In this document: one piece after another, positions 37,194 through 48,817 of the stretch
Layout of the letters: each line of letters starts with the position of its first letter
Position numbering within the stretch: position 1 is the first letter of the stretch
Assembly: GCA_016748015.1 (NCBI GenBank)
Contig: JAAOMT010000294.1
Coordinates: 368,393 to 432,392, forward strand
DNA length: 64,000 bases
Direction of reading: 5' to 3'
Source of the DNA: Geosiphon pyriformis
Lineage: Eukaryota > Glomeromycota > Glomeromycetes > Archaeosporales > Geosiphonaceae
Made by a program: the position numbers and the translations under genes
Notes under the pieces: generated by a model
Told to the model about the DNA's origin: nothing
What the model saw: only the letters and a program-made list of their open reading frames with translations
Databases searched by the model: none

Positions 37194-38631
37194 TTTTCAA
37201 TGATCCTTCATTAGCTGCTAAATTGTTTTTTCTTTATATCCTTTTATTCCTGAATATTTTTCTTTTCCTTAGATTTCAAATTCCATTTTTCTGTATTGTA
37301 AAAAATGAATTCGTTACTGACTATCACAACCGAGGGTCTTTAGTGCATTACTGAAAGGCGTATCATAGAAAAGAAAATAAGGAATAAAATTTTCATTAGC
37401 AATTAGTTTACTCAATCCTGATATCGTCCAAACCTATTTTTCAAAACCTAATTTCTCTTAAAGATAATCAATCAATTTTGTATATAATTTAATAAATATG
37501 ATGCGTGATATTTGACTTTGTTTTTGATGAAATTTCAGCTGACAGGGAGTCCAATAACAATATCTTTAAAAATTAACTCCATATTGTCGGAGATGATTGA
37601 TTGTTTATTCATTCCTAAAGACTAGAACTAAATCAACTCCTACAGGCCTAGGATCTAATTTAAGCGTTGGTCAATATGTTCGTCCGCAAGGGACAACCTT
37701 GAAAAGCTTTTCGATAGTAAATCGTCGACTGATGACTGATCACTTATTATAAAGTTGGCCAGCGAAAGTTTAGAATCCGAAAAATTTAAGTCAACTGTTA
37801 CCTATGACTCAGCAGCGAGATAAGCAGAATTACTTGATCTTTTCTGTTTTATAAAGAATGATTGGCAATTAAAATTCTACTTAGCGACTTGATCTCCAAT
37901 ATTTATGTTTTACATATATGTGGTGACTACCTGATAAACTTGTTTTCTCTTATGTTTGAATGCTGAAACTAAATAAATAAGCAAAATGTATGTGGTCTAG
38001 TGCAATTCTTCAATACCGGTGTTTTAATCTTTTTTTTATTTTTACCTAAATAAAAGAACAACTTTAAAGATTTTCTACCAAACTGAGAAAATCAGTTTTT
38101 GAATATATATTGTCTACGTTATCTTGTATGAAAAAAATTATTTTTTGTATTTAACCTTTTTAAGTTTCAAGTTTAATCATGCTAATTTTTCTACTCATAG
38201 CTAAGCGATATCTGACTTAAGATTTCTACAACTTTAGAGTGCTAAAAAAGCTTTGCACACAATGTACCTTTTTGAAATTGTTTATTGCCGGGGCATTTTT
38301 TATCATCAATCGGCTGATAACGATTTTTCACGCGAATTTTCTAAAGTTTTAAGCCTTTAAGCGCCGGTCTTGCCTATTTTAGAATGTATCGAGGTTCTCA
38401 CTGAGCACAGGCAAACATACTAGTCATTAGTAGTTTATTTTTGATTAGTATATTTAAATAAATAAACGTTTTCGGGCTAATATCGATCCTAACTTGGGAT
38501 GAAAATCTTGAATAACATCACTTGTGTTTGACCGCATTATTGCAAGCTTTCTTGCATCCCCCGAACCTTAATATTACACAATAATGATTTTTATTTCATA
38601 ACTTTGAGATAAAAAGCATCAATATAAAAAA
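37194..38631. other. Intergenic region
   Basis: The 3' untranslated region of the repeat-protein gene (AATAAA near 37383) and the upstream region of the anoctamin. No gene or ordered repeat was seen. Confidence 0.5.
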
Positions 38632-41600
38632 ATGGCGCATAAAAAAAATACTAAAAGCTACACTCGCCTGCATGAATCAATGGAACACTTAGAAATCTCA
38701 ATTGGTGAACCGGTTGGTTATATTTATTGTGGTCATAAGGAATTAAGATTTCCTTTCTCAACAAATCTTTTGTATTTTCAAGAGTAAAAAAGATAAACCA
38801 GAAAATCCCATTGAAAACCTTGCTGAAAGAGTCCTTCGAAAAATAAAGAAAAAAGCACCTTTATCCACTGATGTATTCGCAAGAAATGGGGTGACCGAAA
38901 TTGAATTGGAGAATCCTGATCGCATAGTGTACTTACTTGATGGGGAAGATGCCTCGCTTTTCTATCGAATGAACGATTGGAAAACTAGCAATCCCAAAAA
39001 ATCGCTTTTAGACATGATGGATGATTTTGGTAAAAAATCTTTCAAAAATTTTCCAAGAAAAGTGAAATACCAAAAAAAATAAATTCACGCACCTCTCTAA
39101 CTGGAAAATTTCTGGTTGCAGAAACTGATAAAAATTCAGATGCAATTGCTCGAATATTGTTTGATTACCCCTTTCCGGATTTTATTCTTAAGTATTCTGA
39201 TGAAGAAGATGGACAAGAGTTATTGAAACGAATAAGAAAACGTCGAAATTTCGAAACCTTGCTTTTAATGTCGGGTTTAGTAATAGAACATGAAGATGAT
39301 ATTGATCACAACAACACCTATGTAAAGATATGGGCACCATTCAACTTGTTATGTGAAGAAGCTCATAAATTGCGAATAAAAATGCCTTTAGATGTAAGTC
39401 GCTTAAGAGTTTCTGATGCATACTTCAAGTTTCTACATTCATGTTGGCCGGGTACACTTAGACCTCCAAATTACCAGACATCCAAATTAAAAGCTACGTG
39501 CCGCAATGTTTTGGATGTATAACTAGGCGATTTACGCGACAAATAGATTTCCGAAAAGAATCAGCTGTATTCAAAAAAGAGAAATTGCGCCAGTACCGAG
39601 GTGCGGAAGCGAAGAAAAGATGGAGTGATATTGTGCTTACATTTTGGACTGGCGCCAAAAGAAATTATTTGGTAAGCCACCTTTTTTCCTGATTTATTGC
39701 TAAAATAAACTTCTAAATTTATTTCCCTTCTAGACCCATCATATTATAATAAACTCTAACCAAATTCAGATGGAAGGGCACGATGAAAATGGAAAGTCAG
39801 ACTTACAAAAGCAAAGAATCAGATCATTGGCGATCAAGAAATTACTCAAAGAAGGCACTTATTCTGAGTTTTTCCCTCTTCATGATGGTCCACCGTACGA
39901 AGAGTCTGTTGATCAAAATCCAACCAATCTTCGTGCGAAACTTTTTAAAACTTGGGTGAAAAGTGTCTCAAATCAGCCTCTTGAAGACATTAGGGACTAT
40001 TTTGGTGAAAGATTGACCCTCTATTTTGCATGGCTTGGTATCCAAATTTAGAATTTTTTGCTTCCTTTGTTTCATTCAAAGATTGTTTTTTAAAGGATCG
40101 TATTCATATCTGCTCTTCAGGGTTCTATACAACTTGGCTTACAGTTGCTGCAACACTGGGAATTATTACTGTTTTATATGGTTTAATTGAGACCGTAAGG
40201 TGATAAATACGTTTGTTCAGACAACGTTCTCGGAAGAAAAACTAGGCATTAAAGATGTTTCATTTATAGGACAAATGGCTTCAGCCATGGTATTGAGGGT
40301 ATATCTAAGATTTGGGACAATGCACTGACCTTTCCTTTTGCCCTTATAATGTCTATTTGGGGTATATTCCAATTTGATCCTCGATTTGCTTTCAATAAAT
40401 CACAGCCTTTATATTTAAACTGCCTATTTTCCCATTTCAGCTACATTTTTCTTAGAGACCTGGAAACGATACAATTCAGCGCTTGTTTATGATTGGGATA
40501 CGTCTGATTTCGAAAAAGAGGTTCGTTAACTTACACTGAAATGTATTTTTTGGACTTTTATTAAAAGTGTTTTGCTCTGTTGAACTCACAGGAACAACCT
40601 AGGCCTGAATTTGTTGGAACTTGTAACTATTATTTGTAACCACTATATTTTATTTGATTTAAGATTTTGTATATTGATATTCCTTTCATTCGTTCAGCCG
40701 TTCGTATTTCCCCTATCACTTTTAAAAAGGAAATACATTTTCCTTTCCCAGAAAGATTTAAAAAAGTTTTCATATCTACTACTGTTGTAGTTATTTCGGT
40801 AAGGATAACATATTACAAAGCCTAATTTTAAAATATTTATGTGCTAAGAAAACTCAACTTCTAGATTTGCATTGTTACTGTTACGATTGGTGTTCTCTTA
40901 AAATTTTCGAAAGTCTGGATTAAGGTTGGAATTTGGAGCAATGTTGTTACTAGTTTAGTTAATTTGGCAACAGTCTTAATCTTGAACACGGTAGGCTTAT
41001 TTTAATCTCTCTTGCCTTAGCACATTATAATTAATTGACTTGATATCTGTTGTAGTGTTATGGTAAAATTGCTGAATTCCTTACCAACTTTGAAAACCAT
41101 AGGACCTCTACTAGTTATCAAGGTATATTTAAAATTTGTTGAAAACTTAGAGATATATATGGTGCATCTTTGCACTTGTATTTTAAATTCTCTAATTATG
41201 ATTACTTTTCTGGTATTTAGACTCTCTTACTCTCAAAACATATTTGTTTGATTTTGTGAATTTTTATTCTGCTCTGTTTTACATACTTTTGTTTAAGAAG
41301 GTAAAAAAGAAATATAACTCTTTGTAGATTCCCTTGGTTTTTTCAACGTTTGAATTTTGAGACCACAAAAATTCTATTTAATACATTATTCAGCTTCTTC
41401 TCCGAGATGAAAACCAAGATGCTTGTGAATACCATAGCTGCATTACCGAATTGACCACTCAACTCGCTATTATCCTTATTGGTAAACAGACATTCGGACA
41501 AATCCAAGAAAATTTAATCCCGTAAGTTTCAAAGTCTCGTTATTCGAAAACTGTTTTCTCGATTCAATATTTTAACATACATAATCAATGTTTTCCAATA

Positions 41601-42615
41601 CATATTTATGAAAGATGGGCCCTGAGCAAATATCATAGAGCTTCTGCGGAACAGGAATATCAATTGCTTAAGCAAAAATATTCCGAATCTTCAAGACCAT
41701 CCGGGGAAATTCCACAATGGGTAAATGATGCAAAATTGGTTGCAGTTCGCGATGAGGTTCATTCAGAATATCAGGAGATGGGTATTTATCTTGAGGTTCT
41801 AGATCCAGTTTTCTGATATTTCATCAATTTAATTAAAACTGATGGCCAAAATCTTTCATTCGGAAGTTGTTCAATATGGATTTATATCCTTGTTCACGGC
41901 AGCTTTCCCTCTGGCCCCTTTTTTTGCTTGGATAAATAACATATCCGAAATTAGAATGGATGCTCTCAAGGTATTCAAATACATTTTTCATTTCTATATA
42001 TCCAGTAAATCTAAGTCGAATTATTTTGCAAAAACAGTTCATTCAATCGTTGCAAAGGCCTGTGGGATATCAAGCTCAAGATTTAGGGATGTGGGAACAA
42101 ATTTTAAATTTCATTTCACTATTGGCTGTCATCACAAATGCAACAATAATTGCGTTTCACTCGAATTGGATGCGCGACGTTTTCATGGATTATGTCGGTG
42201 ATAACGAGGAGAAATTGCTTGCCGCCCGGCTTGGATTTATTATAGCCTTTGAAGTATTTCAAATTACAATTTAAACTCTATTCATTTAAAAGTTTCAAGG
42301 GAACGTTTTATTTATTAAAAACTTTTAAATTTAAAACAGCATTTCGTCTTCCTGATTAAGATTTTATTCGCCTATTTCATTCCCGATGTACCAAAATCCG
42401 TTCGAATCGCAATCGAACGGGAACGTTATATGGCACGTGTTGCACTTGAAGATTATGATCCAGCCGCTGATGAATTACCCGAATCACATATATGTGAGCA
42501 TTTCTTCACGAAAGAAGGAGATCTTGTAATTCCCAAAAGCGACCCATTTCCTCCCGTAACAGTCATGCTACAGAATTTCCAAGATAAATCCACTAAACTT
42601 GCTTGTGATATGTGA
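38632..42615 (+). CDS. Anoctamin/TMEM16 family membrane protein (Ist2/ANO10-like)
   Basis: A many-exon gene whose pieces follow the anoctamin order. The cytoplasmic dimerisation part includes [19 protein letters not shown] (exon 39121 to about 39393). Then come THHIIIN (exon from 39734), [19 protein letters not shown] at helix 1, [98 protein letters not shown] and a last helix [19 protein letters not shown] before a ~70-residue tail ending at TGA 42615. The acidic pairs E-x-x-E and E-x-x-x-D in helices 7 and 8 match known calcium-site positions. Members are lipid scramblases, ion channels or ER-plasma-membrane tethers. The first exon (ATG 38632, ending near 38706) and the exon near 40220-40300 are uncertain. 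Confidence 0.88.
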
Positions 42616-44305
42616 TGCAGCCCTGCAGAAAAGACAATAAAAAACAGGAACTTGATAATTTCCGGGATTTAGCATCGAATTGGATGTCCTTGTATTAAAC
42701 ATACAACATTATAAAAAACGGGAATTTCAAATTTTTTTGATTCGCTTTGAAGCTTTCATATTTTGTCTGAAAGACCATAAGAAGTACTTTAAGTTTAAAG
42801 TTATTCAAGTACATATATTTTTGGTAGGTTTTTCATATCTCGTATAATTCTTTCACCTCTTTTCTCTAGGGCAACAAACTTTTGTATAATATTTCCATTT
42901 TCAAATTTATTGGCTTTGCTAGAAAAACGAAAAAAATAAATAAATGTACCATTTTTTTAAAAACACAAACCATTAATCTAAAAAAAAATATAATGTTGCT
43001 GGGAAAAAAATCCAAGTTTTGATTATAACTAGCAGGCCTCATATCAGACTGGAAAACTTTGTCTTGGAAAAATCCGTTGAGCAATAAAAATCTCGGCCTT
43101 ATTTTATTTGTTTCAATATTTGTCACTTCTATACCAACTCTAAGGAAAAGTTTTTCTAATATGTTTTAGGAGAATAGCAGCTTGAATTTGACAGGCATGG
43201 AGCTAAACAATTTAGGAAAAATTCTTGGTTTCAATTCTCGAATATTAGAGGGCTGAGGTTTAGGTTCGGAGTCTTGACTCAATAAGTTTCACCTTTTTGA
43301 GAGTGAAGAAACCTTACGTGTAATTTTTGCTGTATGAACTGGTGCATTATCTTTTTGTAAGTTGTTAGTGATAGACAATTCCAGTAATTGAACCCTCCAA
43401 TGGGCCTAAACCAATCAAACCTAAAACATGACTGAGGGACTATGCTTTACAGTTAAATCAATTCAACCCTCATGATATTTTTCAGTTGGTGTTAGTCAAA
43501 CTCGACCTCAACCAGATTTTGAAAATTGAGAAAGGGAAATTCATTTGACCAAATTACTTTATTCCAGTCCAGCATCCAATTGTTGTATTTTTCAGTAAAA
43601 ACAAGCCTTTACATCTTGTTTGCAACAGAAATAAATGGCTTTGGACGTGAAATACAAGAGCAATTCGTTTTTTAAAGCTTTCTCTTGAAACTTCTTAACC
43701 TTTAATTTGCTTTGAGAAAAGCTGATCAAACTAAATCGTCAGTATTCTATATCTTGAAAAAGTGTTATTATTAATTTCTCATGCTTTAGATTGGGCAGCC
43801 TGGATCGTTTTGTTAGTGGAACTTTATTTGGGTGAGAACATTCTAAATTCAACAATTTTCTCTTGTGTAGCACCAAATTCTTGACGTATAATAATGCTCT
43901 CTTTTGTTCAGAGTGATGTTTTTGGTAAGATTCATTTTGTGCGGTAAAAAGGGCTACTCGCGAGAAAATTTGAACCTTAAGAATTCGCCAATTATCCTGT
44001 TTTTAAACAAAATCACAACAGCTTCCATTGAGGCGTTCTCATTCATCCATTTTGGTGTCAATTGACAAACCAAATATGGCAACATAAGATATTCAATATT
44101 TTTTGTCAACAGAACCAGGCTATTATCGAATTTTGAAAATGATGAAACTAAAATTTTTTTTCTTGAAATAAATTAAATTTTAAATATTGTCTATTTTTAT
44201 AATGACAAATCTGTACATTCAAATTTTAATTGACCAATTATATAACATCAAATCTTACAAATGCCGACAAACCGTTCAATATTAGAAAAGTGTTTCAATC
44301 GCGTT
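42616..44305. other. Intergenic region with a transposon relic
   Basis: Apart from the Tc1/mariner relic listed separately (about 43150-44100), the sequence shows no gene. The minus-strand frame at 42866-43126 has no recognisable domain and is probably chance. Confidence 0.5.
43150..44100 (-). pseudogene. Tc1/mariner transposase relic
   Basis: Minus-strand fragments in order: a decayed helix-turn-helix region, KVIWSNEFPF (from the V-I-W-S-D-E catalytic block, with the Asp changed to Asn), GPIGGFNYW-like sequence, KDNAPVHTAKITRK (second catalytic block, Asp kept), and TPNLN followed by a disturbed IFEN. Stops and frameshifts lie between the blocks. It belongs to the same superfamily as the relic at 3.2 kb, but the two differ too much to be recent copies. 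Confidence 0.8.
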
Positions 44306-45276
44306 TTAGGGTAGGTACATCGCGTCTCTATTGTACTCTGCATACTCATTGGATTTACTGTTTCTTGAATTTTTAGCGAGTTTCATCCCGACTATTAAGG
44401 CCGAAGCAGGGAAAAATACTGCCAAAAATCCGATCATACCAACAGCAATAAATGGACCAATTGAGTTCAGTACAAGTGACCTTCCTGGAAGTGCATCATC
44501 AACTTTTTTTTCATTTTCTATATCAGATTTAGTATTTGAGTTGGAATCAAAGGTTGACTTTGCTGTTGGCTTGGGTATTTTTTTCGGTGTCGGAGGATCA
44601 GAAAATGAGGAAGAGGGTGAATTTGTTTCAAAAATTGTGGTATTTGGTTTAATTGCGGTTTTTGTTGATGTTGGCTCAGATTTTGAGATTGAGGTTGATG
44701 ATTTAGGTGAGGATTTTTTTGTGGATGATGTAGAATGTCGATTTTTCAAAATTTCTTCATCTTTAACAATTTCAAACTTTAGTTTTTCTCCATGGCTAGC
44801 TGGTTTCAAAATGGGTCCTGTTAGTTCTTGCGGAAGGGATTGATTATTTTTTGAATCATCAATGTGATAATTACTATGGTGATTTTTGTTTGAATTCTTT
44901 GAATGGGTGAGATGTATGAAAGTTCCAATCTTAAAGTCTTCCTTAGTAGCCTTATTATTATTATTTAAACCAGCTGAATTATCTTGTTTGTTTGTCTTCT
45001 TGCGTGTTGTTCCTATCGCTGATAAAAATTTTTGTTTCCAAGCAAAAATAAGTATTTCTACAGATTTCAAAAATTCCAATCTGCTTTCTAAAGATAGAAT
45101 TCTGTAGACTTACCATAAGAACTTGGCAATAAAATAAATAAATCTAAGACTAATATGCAAAAGAAAAATGAGCACCAACCAGGGTGAATTTTTCTAGATC
45201 CAAAAACTTCCTCTCTCGTAAAGTTTATTTTTTTCTTCATAAGATTTTTGTCGTCGTTATTCTTTATATTAATCAT
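44306..45276 (-). CDS. Ser/Lys-rich membrane protein of unknown function
   Basis: Two exons (45276-45114 and 45018-44306) join in phase to give 291 residues. Near the N-terminus, residues about 34-54 (WCSFFFCILVLDLFILLPSSY) form a hydrophobic signal or anchor segment after a charged start. A long low-complexity middle is rich in Ser, Lys, Thr and Asn with Pro-containing runs (SDPPTPKKIPKPTAKS). A second hydrophobic helix (SIGPFIAVGMIGFLAVFFPASALIVG) precedes a ~25-residue basic tail ending YLP. It looks like a surface protein with a glycosylated Ser/Thr stalk and one or two membrane passes. I do not recognise a family. Confidence 0.72.
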
Positions 45277-46515
45277 TATCCTTTTTTCTACTAAAGAAAT
45301 TACAAATTATCTTTTAAAATAATACTCTATTTTCCAGAAACCTGTTCTTCTATATAAAAAAAGTCTTCAAATTTCTATCAATTTATATTAATTGCCTAAA
45401 ATTTCTTCTGGCATATCCTATCACGCAACAAAACTTTTCACGAATGTCTATCAAAAAATATTTTTACACAATATGCTCCGCAAACAATTTTGAAAATAAA
45501 ACAAAAGTCAACACAATTTCGAGTACACAAATGCCCATGAAAAATTCATGTTAGAATCAAACCAATTGCAGTTCTATACTTTATATGCTTTCTTTAGTTA
45601 ATAGATCATCTCCGTACTTTTTTGACAAAAATATTTGCCTTTAATGTCCAAAGATGATAAGCAAAGCAGAATTTTTGAGGAGGTCCAATAAGAAGCTGAT
45701 TTTTCAACAACTCGGTCATCAAATTGAAGGGGGTGATGCTCATCATTTTATGAGGCACATGAATTTTGAAAGGTACATAATATAATCTTTTGTTTTTGTT
45801 GGCAAACTATTTTGAAAAATTAAACCGAATTAGAAGATTAAGTGATCCCAATGTTTCATAATTATCTAATAAGATCATCAATTATCGGGGTAAAGTAGCC
45901 AAAAGTGGTGTTGATCTTCAAAGTTCATGTTTCAAGAATACGTAATGCAGAACTGGGCTTAGCATTTTCAGTTTCCTACATTTGTGTGCTTTACTCCGTT
46001 TCAAAAAAAAATTATGCAAGTGACTTTGGATTTTGATCGAAAAATTCATCGATATGAAAGCACATCTTCAATCTGCGTAAAAATTCTGGAAAAACTTCAG
46101 AATCAAATCCTATTTTTAACCTGGTATCTACGTTATTTGGACAAACAAGTAAAATTATGCTTCTTAGAGACCTTCTGTGTTAATCAACCGAAAAAAGTAC
46201 AACTTTGAATATAACCGCCTGACTTCAGAATGGTGTTGGGGAGCGTTTCCATACAAAAAGGGGATAATCAATGTGTATGTTGATTACATAATTCAATAAA
46301 TGAGTGGAAGACAATCGAATCATTTTCTTTTATAAAATGCAATCAAGTACAGATTGAATTTATAAAAAGCCATACACAACTCTCTTATTTCTTAACCTTT
46401 CAAGGAAAAGAATATACATAAAAAACGTCAAGGCAAACATCCAGCAAAAATTGAACAAGGGTTTAAAATCTTCTTGTATCTCAACTCCAACTCATATCAC
46501 AATACCTCTATAAAA
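45277..46515. other. Spacer upstream of a small secreted peptide gene
   Basis: Contains TATAAAATGC near 46331 and TATAAAAAGCC near 46360, either of which could be the TATA box for the gene at 46516. A plus-strand frame at 45984-46208 has no supporting features. No other gene was seen. Confidence 0.45.
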
Positions 46516-46686
46516 ATGACAAGACTCTTATACGTAATCAGCGTTCTCTTCTTAATTGTTTCCATTACTTCTGCTCTCCCTAAAGGAATCGCTAGCAATA
46601 CAGACAAGCCAATAGTCCAGGGTATCGCGATCGACAAAAAAAATAACTCTGATCAAACTCAAACTGATCAAACTGTGCGAACATAA
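46516..46686 (+). CDS. Small secreted peptide
   Basis: A 56-residue protein. The ATG at 46516 places a strong signal peptide (LLYVISVLFLIVSITSA) at residues 4-20, cut before LPKG. The mature part is about 36 residues, hydrophilic and rich in Lys, Asp, Gln and Thr, with no cysteine, ending QTVRT. The upstream TATA-like boxes and an A-rich leader fit a compact intronless gene. Such small secreted proteins are candidate effectors in symbiotic fungi, but nothing here proves that role; a pheromone-like or cell-wall peptide is also possible. Confidence 0.65.
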   Translation: MTRLLYVISVLFLIVSITSALPKGIASNTDKPIVQGIAIDKKNNSDQTQTDQTVRT

Positions 46687-48817
46687 ACATGAACAGCATC
46701 TTTAACTTTCAAATTTTATTCTTATTACGTTTGACTATTTTAAATTATGGTCTGTTTAGAGCTTGTAAAATATTTTATATGGCGACTTTTTTTTCCATAA
46801 AGTCATTTAGAATCTAATACCCTTTCCTTGTAACCGTTTTAAACATCTCGACCCTTCATTCATTCTCATTAATAATTTATTTCAATAAAGGCTCCAGATT
46901 TAGTTCCCATTCAAATCTTTTACTTGTATAACATTTCAAATTAAATATATATATTTGAACTCGCTCCATATAGCGAGGGATTTATTCTAAAGAAGTCCAA
47001 GTTTGGCTTGGAAAACTTTTTTATGATTCAATCAAAATGCTTGTTCTTTTTCTATGCTGCTCAGTTTACATAATTTCTTTCTGGAATCTACCAATGAAGC
47101 TGATTTAGAAACCAAGAAAAAATAATCTAACTTTCTTCAGTTAAATCAAAAGAATATTGAATTTAACAATTTAAAAGTTCGCCATACCACTTTTAATGAC
47201 ATATTTCTCTTAAAGAGTTCTATGAGTTTTCATTTAAATTCAGAGATGCGTAAAATGGATTTCATATTGATAGTTGTTTTAATAAAATTGTGTAACTACG
47301 ATACATAAATACATAATCCTAAAAAACTACAGTAAGAAAAATGATTGAAAGTTTTAGAGGATTTGTGATTTATTTCGAGCATGTAAGCGAAAATAAAAGT
47401 TTTGAAAATCTTAAACTTGCTGTAAAACATTTCATAATTCTTACAATCCCAAGGTTCAGTATTTTAACGTATATGTAGATAGTTTGTATTCTATTGGATT
47501 TTTTTTTAAAGTCTGCCTCTGAAAAGGTGATGCCATTCTCCCCAAACATTTGCTCAACTACTAAGAGCCAAGATAACAGATCTCAAAACTTTAGAATTTA
47601 ATATTTCTCCGTTGTTAGAGTGATATGCTGTTTCGCAATCTTCAACATCCCACTAATGGTACCGGCTACGTTGGTTCCCTGAAATTTCATCAACTCCCTA
47701 ATAAGTTATTCGAAACTACGAAATGTTTCATACAAGTTTTTAGCACAACCAAATATTCAGTATTGTTCAAATACTTATGCCAATGTTTTTATTTCTACGA
47801 AAAATGATTCTGTTTTAAAAGCGTGATTTCCATAAATTTGTCTTAATCTTGGGTATTTCATATTTGATGTGTATTACACTTATCAACAAAAAAAAATCCG
47901 AGGACAAGAAATCATCTTTTTAAATAGGAAACTTTGCCGATCAAAAATTGTTGCAAAGTTAAAAATTCGCTTTGAGAGAATGAAACTTTTCTTAAGCCCT
48001 ACTAAATGAGTTTTGGACAGAAAATACCTCAATGAAGAAATGTAATATAAAAGTATTTTTATAATTCATTGGTTATAGGCTTTTTGCGATTATTCTAATT
48101 GAAATTTTGGCAACAATTTCCGATTTTCTGAATTTTTTGGAAGAAAATTTAGTCTCAAAAGCGAAGATGTAATTTTCTATTCATAAAAATATTCCAAAGC
48201 TTTGACCTTTTTTCAATATCAAAAAACATGCTGGTTGCTTGACCGAATTCAAGGACCAAGCAGGATGCCAAAATGAAATTGCTAAATTATTGGTTTTTGC
48301 TGATTCGATTTTTTTCAAAATTAACTTTTCTCTTTGCAGTTTTAAAGTGGTTATGCAAGGAGCTAGAGTTTTTTTTATGGAGCATTTAAAACTTGATATT
48401 AGCCTAATATAGATTTTAAATTAATCATTTAAATATCAAGACAAGTTATCATTGGAAATACTTGAGATTTACAACTTATGCCAAAGGTTTTCACGGTGCA
48501 AAAACGCCCAATTATGAATTCAAACTGAAAATACAGTTAAGTATCTGACGTGATTTTTGCTTTAAACATTTTTTTAAGCTCAAAAATAACATTGGAAAAA
48601 CAATTATTTTGACTACTCGATCTATTCTGAAGAAAGAGTTTACATGAGAAAACCCAATCCTTTTCAAATTTTGAAATTGTCTAGGAAAAATAATATATCA
48701 TATGATTTATAAGTAAGCTTTTTTAAATACACTAGTATATATTCATAAAATACAGTTCTGCGTAAACCTAATAATAATAATTAAAGAGAAAGATGTGATT
48801 TAGCATATATTAGGACT
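46687..48817. other. Intergenic region
   Basis: AT-rich. An AATAAA near 46884 may end the small peptide transcript. A frame at 47625-47807 is coding-like in composition but has no partner or domain. Nothing further was identified. Confidence 0.45.

Noticed and set aside
35566-37203. Several frames on the opposite strand and other frames of the Asn/Gly gene
   Set aside because: They come from the regular 39-bp repeat. Only the plus-strand frame has a signal peptide and an ordered residue pattern.
44331-44843. 170-codon plus-strand frame
   Set aside because: Antisense to the two-exon membrane protein, which has phase-consistent splicing and hydrophobic segments.
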